Positions 13,241 to 22,769 of a stretch of 64,000 nt of DNA are shown here, piece after piece (the stretch's first letter is position 1; each line of letters starts with the position of its first letter). The position numbers and the translations under genes were made by a program. The notes beneath the pieces are model-generated. The model was not told where the DNA came from. It did no database searches and saw nothing but the letters and a program-made list of their open reading frames with translations. Source of the stretch: Cricetomys ansorgei (lineage: Eukaryota; Chordata; Mammalia; Rodentia; Nesomyidae). The stretch is from assembly GCA_026225945.1 (NCBI GenBank), contig JAMJFZ010001815.1:1042501-1106500 (forward strand), in the 5' to 3' direction.

Positions 13241-13867
13241 TGCTTTTTGTCAGCTATGTGGTCACAGTGAGAAAAGAAACTAATACAGACACTGTTGATT
13301 CAAATATGTTTCTACACATTTCTTTCTTCTGCTCCTGTGACTGCTTTGCTACTGTGCGTGCATGTGGGGGCCAGAGTTTGACATAAAGTGTCTCAATCAC
13401 TCTCCTTCTTGTTTTGTTTTAAGACAGAATCGCTCATTGAACCTGGAGCTCAGCAATGTGCCGAAACAAGTTGGCCAGCTCTTGACCAGGGGACCTCTGA
13501 GATAACCTCAGTCCCTCTCCTCTCTTCCTTAGACTGGGACATTGACATTTATTTGTCCAATCTGATACTAAGTCTATCCAGTGACCTTCAGCTCTGAGAT
13601 TTCCATTTTGCTCTTTGTTACAGCCCCACTTTGTGATAAATTTCTCTATCTGATGGTTCATTGGTTATTTATTTATTTATATGTCTATTTATTCAAAATC
13701 CTTTCTTTTTACCATATCATGAATTCCCTTTTTTCTTTAACATGCTTACAGTACTTCGTTAGACCTTTCTTTTCTGAATCTAACTTTGGTTCTTCTCCGA
13801 ATCAGGTTTTACTAACCATTCTTTTTTCTACCATAGATAATATTATATATTATAAAATCCCTACCTA

Positions 13868-14085
13868 TGTTCAGCACTGGAGAGTTGGCTCAGTGATTAA
13901 GAGCATTGGCCATCCTTCCAGAACAGAACCCACATAGCAGCTCATAACAATCTATAACTCTAGTTCCAGGGGATCTGACTCCTTGGGCACTACATACATG
14001 TGGTGCACAGACATACATGCAGACAAAATACCTATACACATACAATTACTTTTCGAAAAATAAACAAATGCCCCATTAGAAATAA
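13868..14085 (+). repeat. B2-type SINE
   Basis: ctggagagttggctcagtga head, ggggatctgactccttgg body and an AT-rich tail. Plus orientation. Confidence 0.85.
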
Positions 14086-14689
14086 ATAAATAATATAGAA
14101 TTCCTGCATTCTGTAGTCTCCGCAAGGCATGCTTTGTTAGAGACTGGGTTGAATGCTTCTCAGTTCTGACCCTTGGTCACTGTGTTGGGGCTCAGGCAGT
14201 AAGTAAGACTCCAGTGAAACCAGTCACTGTTACTCTATGCAAGGGGGCTATCGTCCTTTTGAGAAAAGAAAGACTGCCTATACAAAGCACTCTTCCATGT
14301 CCACCATCCAGGAAGAGAGCCCTTACTGCTGTAGAAGTTTATTTTTAGTTATGTATAAAATTGTTTTATGCACTGTTGGGTGAGGAGCTACCCTAAGTTT
14401 TGGCATTCTGTATTATCTGCAGGTGTTGGATTTCTGTGGGGGATGTTTGATTGCTAATGATCTGCACCTGAGGAGTTCTGAATGAACAAAAACACCTGAG
14501 CTCAGATGCTCAGGGTCCCACTGTTGAGTACGGCATTGGCCATGATGGTGGTTCCCTCTGCTGAGGTCTGGCAGGGTTTGCACCTATGATTATGCGTCCT
14601 TGTCTCCCTTGCTTAGCCGCCCCAGCAGCAGCGTACCGCTACACCTTACCTGAAAATGGACCTTCTTGTGTTTAGGTGTGTATGTGTGA

Positions 14690-14705
14690 GTATGTGAGTG
14701 TGTGT

Positions 14706-14739
<34 letters not shown>

Positions 14740-14767
14740 CATATATATATGCCAAAGGTCAGCATCA

Positions 14768-14853
<86 letters not shown>

Positions 14854-14931
14854 AAAGGTCAGCATCAGTGAGTGTGTGTGTGTGAGTGTGTGTGTGTGTG
14901 TCACATATATATATGCCAAAGGTCAGCATCA
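14690..14931. repeat. Compound (TG)n/(TA)n microsatellite with an embedded unit repeated three times
   Basis: Three copies of atatgccaaaggtcagcatc (at about 14747, 14848 and 14913) are separated by (TG)n and (TA)n runs of different lengths. The block is therefore a tandem higher-order repeat and not a plain dinucleotide tract. Confidence 0.9.
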
Positions 14932-14959
14932 GGTGTCTCCCTCATTTACTCTCGTATGT

Positions 14960-15175
14960 ACATTATACAGAGTCTTTCATTGAACCTGGAGCCCCCAAAA
15001 TTGACTCAATAGTTTGGCCTGGAAGCTCCAGGGATCCTTCTGTCTCCACTTCCCCAGCACTGAGATTACAGGTACATACCACAGTGTCTTTTTCACATGG
15101 GTTATGGGGGATTAAATCCAGATCTGAAAGTTTGCATGGCAAGCCCTTTTCTGACGGAGCCATGTCCCCAGCCCC
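14960..15175 (-). repeat. B4-type SINE
   Basis: Contains tttcattgaacctggagccc, agcactgagattacagg, ttcacatgggt and a gagccatgtccccagccccc end. This is the B1/tRNA hybrid layout of B4/RSINE elements in minus orientation. Confidence 0.75.
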
Positions 15176-15179
15176 CAAA

Positions 15180-16260
15180 ATGAACTTGGTGGCCCATGGC
15201 TGTGGAGTTGGAATCAAGCTCCAGAGCTTCGCAGTGATGGACTGTGGCTGGCATCCACAGTCGGAGGCACCTGTTATGAGCTAGAGCAGACTAAGTCTAG
15301 CAGGAAGTCCTGTCACAGGCTAAGCTCCTGGGACCTGGTATGGGTGTGGACCAGAAGATCTGAGGGAAACCACGGTGCTCCCCAAGTACCCTTAGCATGT
15401 CAGAACTTCACCTCCAAATGCCTCCGATGAGGTTTCTGTGGCACTTGGTTCAGGATTGGAGGTGGACAAGGGGTGTAGAGTTTTCTCTTCCAAGGCCTCT
15501 GTGGTGTCTCACTAGGATGCTTGGGGGTCAGCAGCATCTGTCCACTGTAGCAGAGCTGGCTGCCCACTGCGCACAGCACTGCTGCACCCCAGGTACCATC
15601 TTCCTGCCTCTGTCTTTGGGCTGCTGCTCTTGGAAAGCTTCCAATTACCTCATTCTGCACATGAGTACCCATTTTTCCTGGAGGGACTGGTTCTCAAACC
15701 ACCCCACATTCCTGTCCTTTCTGTCCTCTAGCTGCAGCTCAGTGAAGAGGTAGCTGGCAGTGCTTTAGACCATGGGGTGAGAGACACCATGCTGCATGCT
15801 CAGGCAATGAGTACAGCTTGGCAGAAGACAAGAACTGGATGTGAGGGGCTGAGCGGGGAACGAGACAACAGCCACATCCAGGAGAGCTTTGGAAACAAGA
15901 ACCGGGGGTTTGAGTTCCGCACAGAAGGGAGCCTTAGAAAATATAGGCAGCAAAGGATCTGTTCCCCTTCCCCTTCCATTTGTGAGACCTACTGAGACCA
16001 CAAGAGGAGGCCTGCTCTTGTCTCTGTTTATGGCCTGCTAGGGCTGCCTCCAGAGGGACAATGGGGCTGTGGGCTTGCATCAGCAAATCAGAACCTGAAT
16101 GAGTCAGGTGGAGTCCAGCTCTGTGAGGTGTGTGCATTACAGAGTATTCACAGAAAACTGAAACGCATTCAGATTCACACGTGTCACTGTGCGCAGAAAC
16201 TAAGTGGGACACTCCGGGCGCCCACACCACCTGTCATCACTCACCCTAACCACAGGAAAG
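15180..16260. other. Intergenic, no gene seen
   Basis: Mixed unique sequence downstream of Lcn5. Open frames are present but none has splice context or a recognisable motif. Confidence 0.4.
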
Positions 16261-16286
16261 ATGTTAGGCAGCGTGTGGCAGCAAGG

Positions 16287-16292
16287 TTTATT
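16287..16292 (-). terminator. Poly(A) signal downstream of Lcn5
   Basis: AATAAA on the minus strand inside a candidate terminal exon whose acceptor is at 16372-16373 (cctgtag, exon start 16371). The segment is paralogous to the Lcn8 terminal exon at 22781. Confidence 0.65.
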
Positions 16293-16439
16293 TGGCACAG
16301 GTGCAGGGAACCCCTTGGGTAGGGGCAGGAGAGGCCAGGTGGGCAGAGCGACCGCTTCCTTAGCTCAGTTCCTACAGGCAGAAGAACAGAGCTCAGGGCC
16401 ATGTGCGGCCTCCAGGGACCCTGAGGTCAAGGTCACAGG

Positions 16440-16615
16440 CTAGAGTCCTGGCATCCAGCTACCTGGCTTTGGCAAAGCATTGGTTTTATGAGCCTTGGTT
16501 TCTCTATCTGCAAAATGAGCCATATTGCGAATATCTAGGGATAGGTTGTGGTAATGAGGTCATGGACCAGGTGGTGGATCCGCACAGTGCTGGATACAGG
16601 GAACCCTACGATGTC
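16440..16615. repeat. MIR SINE behind Lcn5
   Basis: ttggcaaagcattggtttta, gagccttggtttctctatct and gcaaaatgag are MIR consensus features (compare ...cctcagtttcctcatctgtaaaatg...). The same element sits at the matching place in the Lcn8 3' intron (22860-23035). Confidence 0.75.
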
Positions 16616-16907
16616 TAACAGGGTCTGTATCTCCCCTTGACCCAACCCCTGGCAGCACATGAAGGGAAAAAGTCAATCAGCAGTCCTGAGCATTCCTGCT
16701 GGGCAGAACAGTGAGGACAAGGAGCCAGACACCTAGCTCTGTCCCAGCATCCACACCCACACCTCTCCACCCATCTACTTCCCTCCTAGGACCTAGCCGA
16801 CCCCTTGGGCTCACATTGCAGACTAACACTTTTTTCAAACCACAAGACAGATGGCTCTCTGGAACTGTCAAGCAATGCTGTCAGATGTTCTGATCAGAGG
16901 AGGGGTG

Positions 16908-16978
16908 TACACACACACACACACACACACACACCACCACCACCACCACCACCACCACCACCACTACCACCACCACCA
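16908..16978. repeat. (CA)n-(CCA)n compound microsatellite
   Basis: A CA run passes directly into a CCA trinucleotide run. Poly-His and poly-Pro open frames over it are artefacts. Confidence 0.97.
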
Positions 16979-17041
16979 GGGCCAGGATCTAGTATCAGAA
17001 CATAGGGGCTGCAGTGTAGAATGGAGGAGGGCTCACCTCCT

Positions 17042-20000
17042 TCAGGACCTTGACTCACCCCCCTGCAGGACAGGGTAACATGAGATGGAGTCAGGAGAGT
17101 GTCAGACCCCACCAAGGAGGTCTTCCCCTAGTGCTGTGGCCAGAGAAAAGAATTATCCCAGAGGGGACAACTGAGTCCTCTCGATCCTCAGGAAGCCTGT
17201 GTTCTGGAGCTTGGATCTTCCTGCTCCAGTAAGTGTGCTCAGATACAATACTCAGCTGCCCGCACATACCAGGCCAGTGTAAGCGTATTCCCTTACTGAT
17301 GTGATGGGAAGCACATGTGTGAAGGACCCCCTACCCACCCTGGATGTCCAGCACAGTCCCAACTTAGTTTGGAGACTCACCGATTGCAGCATGTTCACAC
17401 AGGTCACTGTGGACAAAAGTCAAAAGCTGATACAAGGAAGGGACAGGGAAGGCCCAGGTCTTTGCCCATCCCTGGGAAGCCCTGACCCAGGTAGGCCAAC
17501 TCACAGTCATGCTTGAGAACATATATGTCTGTTTCCAAAAAGCCATGCTCTAAGGCTACCTTCTGGAACTTGCTCAGGGCTTCCTCATTGTGGTCCAAGC
17601 TCCGGCCTGCAGGTGAATGTGGGATTGGCCTTCTATAATCACAGATATTCTCCCTCCCCAGAGTAGGAAGACAATGAGATGAGGCACGGGAGGTGACACC
17701 CACTCCACCCTCAGATGAGTCCAGGCTGGGCTTACTGTACAGTTTCATGGCCTGATAGACTGCCCCCGTCACTGGAAAAGAGATATCCATGATGGCATAG
17801 GTCTTGTAGTCAGTGGCCACAACAGCAACTTCTTTGTTTCCTGGGAACAGAGCAAAATTCTAGACACCCTCCCACCTGTTCAGCCAGGGCTCTCAGCTCC
17901 CAGATGTGCCTCTGTCTGCACCTGTGCCGAGCACACTGGAGCAGCCTGGAATGGGCCTTGGGAGTCTGAGGGACATTCTGGAGAGGAGGGCAGGGATCCC
18001 CACCAGCTCAGATAAATGAGTACTGACTCACATCTAGGATTTCAGAGACGGGGCTGCCAACACCCTGGCAAAGACGGGGGCTAAGGACAGTGGCCACAGG
18101 GGCACCCACCCAGGCTCCCCATGTCTGGGCATGGCAGCCTAGTGCTGAGCAACCTTTCACCCAGAGATCCAGTTAGGATACACCAAACAATACCCCCAGT
18201 GAGGCAAGGTCCCCTCCATATCTGGAATAGTGGGTAAGTACACACAGAGTAAACCAAAGTGCCTCAGATGGGCCACCCCGCCCCCCAAACCTAGGACAGC
18301 ATCCTTGCCTGCTGTTCTGATGACCTTGAACTTCCCTGGATTGTCTGCCTGGGTAGCTCCTACCTTCTCCAGAACACAGCGGTCCTCACTACAAAGGAAA
18401 TAAGACAGACCGGCTTATAATCCCAGCGCTGGAGGGGAGGGGAACTGAGCCAAGAGGATTTCAGTTTGAGGCAAAGTTGGGCTATAAACCAAGTTAGGGC
18501 AGCCTGTGCTATACAGATAGACAAAGAGAGGGGAAAGGTGTGTACCCTAAGTGGCACAGAGTGGGTCTCTTAGGTATGTTTGTTCCCATACCTCAGATTG
18601 TGTGCTTCAGATACAGTGTGCACTGTTCCTGAGACTGTATCCCTCAGATGTGTGCATCCCTAGGTAGATAGCCCAGGTGCCCTGGGCTATATGTCTATAC
18701 ATAGCAAGGGGGGCAGTGAAAGGAAGGAAGGAGACCACCAGCCATCTACCTACCAGGTTATCTGCACTATATGCTCTGAGGTTGCATGTTGGGCAACCCA
18801 GGAGTGCAGAACTAGCCAGATGCAGCAGTCCTAAAGTCTACTGAGCCTGTGGCCCCAGAGAACCGGACCCCTATCCGGTAGCTACCCAGTGAGAAGGAAG
18901 TGGTAATGAGAGGAGCTGGCTGTGGAAATCTGCCCAGTGGTGCCTGAGGAACCACTTACCTGTGCTCACAGACACACAGAGGATCAGGGTTGTACACATC
19001 TGAGGGATACAACACTGTCTCACGTGTGTCTGAAGGACACATTTTAGGGTACAGGAGCAAATATACTTAAAAGCCCCACTCTCTGCCACTGAAGGACACA
19101 GTCTCGAGGTGAAGGGACGGGCTTATGTCTGAAGGACAGGCTCCTGAGAATCAGGGACACACTCTGAGCTGAGAGACGCTCTGACACAGCATAGTGGTCA
19201 CCTTGTGGGACACACGTTAAAGTGAAAGGACACACACCTGAGGGGTACACTCTGAGGAGCATGGTTACGTACATGAGGACACATTCCCTGGGGATCAAGG
19301 ACACGTATGAGGGAAACAGTCTCCGAACAGCAGATGCACATACATGTCGGAGGGCCACTCTGTGATGAAATGACACTCTTTAAAGGGACACACTGAGAAA
19401 CGGGACATGCACAGTCCTTCACTGTGCAGCTTGAAGGTGTCCATGGGCCAATGGGTACATGGAACTTGGCACTGCTGGGTTGTGTGCCTGGATGAAGAGG
19501 TGACTCAGGTCAGGCTTGCCTCGCTTCTCGGGCTTTGACATCTGTCAGTCAGAAGTTGGAATGTCTTGTGACTCTAGAGCTAGGAAACTGGACCTTAAAG
19601 CTGTCTGGTCAGCTACTTGCTTTACTAGGAGTCCAAGGTGGCTAGAGATCCCAGAGATCTCCTAGAGATCAAATCCCTAACACGATCGTAGGTCACTCTC
19701 TAGACCGTCTTGGGAGACAACAGGAGAGCCAGGATGCCAAGGATGGTGTCTGGTTCCAGGAGCATCCCATCTGGAGCAGTTGCCCCTCGTTCCTCTCTAC
19801 AGCTGAGGCTGAGGCACAGATTTGGGGAGACATATCCCTGGGGTAAGCAGAGAGCCCTGTGCAGGCTAATCCAACTTTCTTCTAGGGTCATAGACAAGGC
19901 CTTAACTCACTTGTAATAGGTGGTAGTCAGGGCCAGAAGGTTCTCTTCCAGCTTGATCATCATGGCTCCCATCTTCTCCTCCTTGTGTGCTGAGCTATAT

Positions 20001-20363
20001 GCACTCATCTTGGAGGCGAAGGCGATCTCATACCAGAAGCCTGAAAACTGGGGGACAGGAGTAAAGAGGGGATCAGCCCAGGCGTACCAGCACCAAGGAT
20101 CTGACCCTGAGAGACATCCCATGCCCCTCCCTTTCAAATGATGCAGTAGTCTGGAAAGTTCTAAGGGTGAAGGGCATCCCATATGACAGGGTACTGAAGG
20201 CTGACTCTGGGCAGGGCCCAACCACCATGGGAAAACACTGAACTTGGCTCACTGTAACTGTGACTACCTTGATTAAGTCCAACTCCTTCACCATTGTAGT
20301 CTGTGTGCCAGCTGCCAGCCCCACACACAGCCCCAGAAGAGCAAAGAGCATGGTGCTCTCCAT
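17042..20363 (-). CDS. Lcn5: Lipocalin 5, epididymal retinoic acid-binding protein
   Basis: Secreted epididymal lipocalin; mouse E-RABP binds retinoids. Coding exons: 20268-20363 (signal peptide MLFALLGLCVGLAAG from the second ATG; the first ATG adds MEST), 19911-20047 (FSGFWYEIAFASK, HKEEKMGAMM), 18309-18388 (EDRCVLEKVGATQ), 17736-17840 (NKEVAVVATDYKTYAIMDIS, with the TDY motif), 17505-17606 (RSLDHNEEALSKFQK) and 17381-17406 (LTCVNMLQS). A candidate last exon, 17037-17062, adds six residues to a TGA at 17042-17044. Exon 3 ends at a GC donor (gcaagg); reading frame and family alignment require this junction. The Cys in exon 3 and exon 6 pair. CDS length is about 188 codons, matching mouse LCN5. 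The uncertain part is the 3' end, because the region 16.26-17.1 kb is a copy of the Lcn8 3' end. Confidence 0.92.
18960..19420. repeat. Degenerate GGACACA-type tandem repeat in Lcn5 intron 2
   Basis: Motifs such as tctgaaggacacat, gagggatacaac, gggacacactctgag and ggacacacgtta recur about every 25-35 bases. A weaker version (tctcagatgtgtgcatc) is seen at 18560-18680. It looks like an old minisatellite. Confidence 0.6.
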
Positions 20364-20439
20364 GTGCCTAGCAGTCGGGCACCTGGATTCAGCTCCCCAA
20401 CCACAGGAAGTCACAGCCTTTGGCTCGGGGCCTCTGAAC

Positions 20440-20446
20440 TTTATAT
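20440..20446 (-). promoter_or_regulatory. Lcn5 TATA box
   Basis: tttatat on the plus strand gives ATATAAA on the gene strand, 77 bases upstream of the first Lcn5 ATG. Confidence 0.7.
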
Positions 20447-20599
20447 CCTTCCCTGTGGGTTCTTGGAACAGGTGTAGAAGGTTCTCATTAGGTGGGTTGG
20501 AAACACACTGTAAACCAGCCAGGTGGCTCACCCACCTGCTTGCTGGATAGCAGAGCCGGGAGGAACCGCCTCCAGGGGACACAGATCTTGCCTCTGGGT

Positions 20600-22660
20600 G
20601 TCTGCTCATGCATACATCTATCCACTCAGCAAATGAGCTCCTTCTTTCCAGCTATGTGTGGGTGACAGCAGGCTCTGCCAAGGCCCCTTGGCAGGCTTTA
20701 GTCATAGGTACAAAGCACCTGAAGACTGCTAGGAGCACAACTCTGCCAGCTGTAGCAGGGGACCCAGGCAGCAGAGGCCTGGAGATGGCGGGGGCAGAAC
20801 TGAGGACGACACTAGAGCCATGCATGGTTGATCTGTGCGTAATCTCTGCTCAGTGGGCTGAGAACTCTAAGGAGTGGGCCAAAACACCGTGACCCCTCCA
20901 GCCCTACGGCTGTCCGACTGAATACTTTGAAGAAGTCATGGCAGTCAGCCAAGGGCCACTAGATGAGCAGCCAGCATGCCTGGGATGAAGCCAGCCCCGC
21001 TGCCCTGGCATTATCTTTGCCCACAAACTTTTCTTTGTGGGAAGAGACCACAATCTCCAGCTTTCAGGGCAAGAGCTGGGCACAGAAGGCCAAGCCACTT
21101 GTGTAGGCTTGGAGATAGCACAGTGGAGATAGCACCTTATGACGTCACCCTTTAGGGATGGCCCAGGCCCTGACTCTGAGGGGCACAGGCAAGGATAGGG
21201 AAGTATTGGCAACTGCAGCCAGTATTCAAAGTATAGGAAGTAGCAGAGAGGGAGAAGAAGCTGGGAGAATAAGGGGTATAAAAATGATGCAGGACTCAGA
21301 GCCCCACAGGAATGCACGGCTAATGCACACATAGGTGATGGCAGTCGGATCTTCTGGTGATCCCGACAGTGGACTGATGCACCCTCTTTCTTCCTAACAG
21401 AAGCCACAAGCCAGTGTTCCCACCACACCTCTTGAAAATCAGTCACCAGCTATTCTGAAGCCCAGATAAAATCAGACAGCCTTTTTCATCCCAGCCAGAT
21501 TATCAGCCAGGCTTCCGGTCCTCCCTGACCCCTCCAACATCAAAAGACTGTTGGGTCTGTCTAGAACTGAGCTATCCTGACGCTAATGATCTCGCCCTGG
21601 GATTTGGGGTTTGTAAAAGTGATCGTTGACGGCTAATGTAGTAAGCTCAAGGAACCTCCAGCACCAGGAGTTGTGTGTGAGGCCGTATGCCCACCGGTAA
21701 CTGAAAGGATCTGTTTTTTTGTTTGTTTGTTTGTTTTTGTTTGTTTGTTTTTTGAGACAGGGTTTCTCTTTGTAGTCTTGGCTGTCCTGGCGGTCGCACT
21801 CCAGACCAGGCCGGCCTCGAACTCAGAGACCCACCTGCCTCCGCCTCCTGAGTGCTAGGATTAAAGGTATGTGCCACCACCACTGCCCGGCTCAGGATCT
21901 GTATTCTTACAGAATCTCTGTGCTCAAAGGAATGTTCAGGAGAAATGGAGAGCATTTCTCCTGCCTTTTGAACAAACAAAGGAACCTCTTAGGATCCTGC
22001 TAGCTGCATGCTGCCCCAACAAGACACATGCAGTGGCCACTGCAATGTCTTTGCCATCAACAGAATGTAGCACCTGGTATTGGGGTACTGACCTCAGGAA
22101 AGGGACCCTAGTATGGTCTCTATTATGTCCTTAGTCTGTCCAGTGAGGACAAGACACCTCAGGAGGAAGTGCCAAGAAGAGATAGGTGCAGAGTAGGCAG
22201 GCAACAAAGTAAGCAGTGGGAGGATCAGAGGCTCTGCCGCAGCCGGAGCCACACGTTTCTGCGTGTTTTCCTGGAGGCTGGGCCTCCAGCATGCTCTTGA
22301 CCATGAGGCAGCCCCCTTTAAAAGCATCTCTCTGCCACTCCTCTCCCCATCTGCCCTTAAAGCTCCAGACCTGCTCTCATTTTTTGCCTGTAGCATTCTG
22401 GAGTGCCACCAGGATTCGTGAGCAGGATTGACACTGTTACAGAATGAGGAGGGGACTGTGAGACCCACTGCCCAGGACAGCATGCATGAATGAGTCAGGG
22501 CAGGGCAGGGCAGAGTGGAGCAGGACACATGGAAGTCTAGAATTGGCGGCCCTGTGTGTGAGGCACGTTCTTCACAAGTATTCATGGAAATGCAGCCTTC
22601 TTTTCTCCACCTGGGCCAGAGAAGCATTCCTGCCACCCCTTCCCCTGCCCCCAGGAAAGA
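20600..22660. other. Lcn5-Lcn8 intergenic region
   Basis: Upstream region of Lcn5. It contains a minus-strand B1 at 21715-21895 and no supported gene. In mouse the region upstream of Lcn5 carries androgen-responsive control elements; I identify none with confidence here. Confidence 0.5.
21715..21895 (-). repeat. B1 SINE
   Basis: T-rich (GTTT)n start, tttgagacagggtttctctt, gagtgctaggattaaaggta and accaccactgcccgg identify a minus-strand B1. Confidence 0.92.
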
Positions 22661-22685
22661 TGCTGGACAGGATTTTGCAACAGGA

Positions 22686-22691
22686 TTTATT
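22686..22691 (-). terminator. Lcn8 poly(A) signal
   Basis: AATAAA on the gene strand about 80 nt past the Lcn8 stop codon at 22770-22772, within the same terminal exon. Confidence 0.85.
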
Positions 22692-22769
22692 TGAAGCAGG
22701 TGCAGGAGGCCCTTCAGGCAGTAGCAGGTGAGGCCAGGGGCTGCAGCTGGAGGCCTGGGTAGAAGCTAC

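Noticed and set aside
14690..14931. Regularly spaced repeats that could be taken for a CRISPR array
   Set aside because: The separators are TG/TA microsatellite, not unique spacers, and the host is a mammal.
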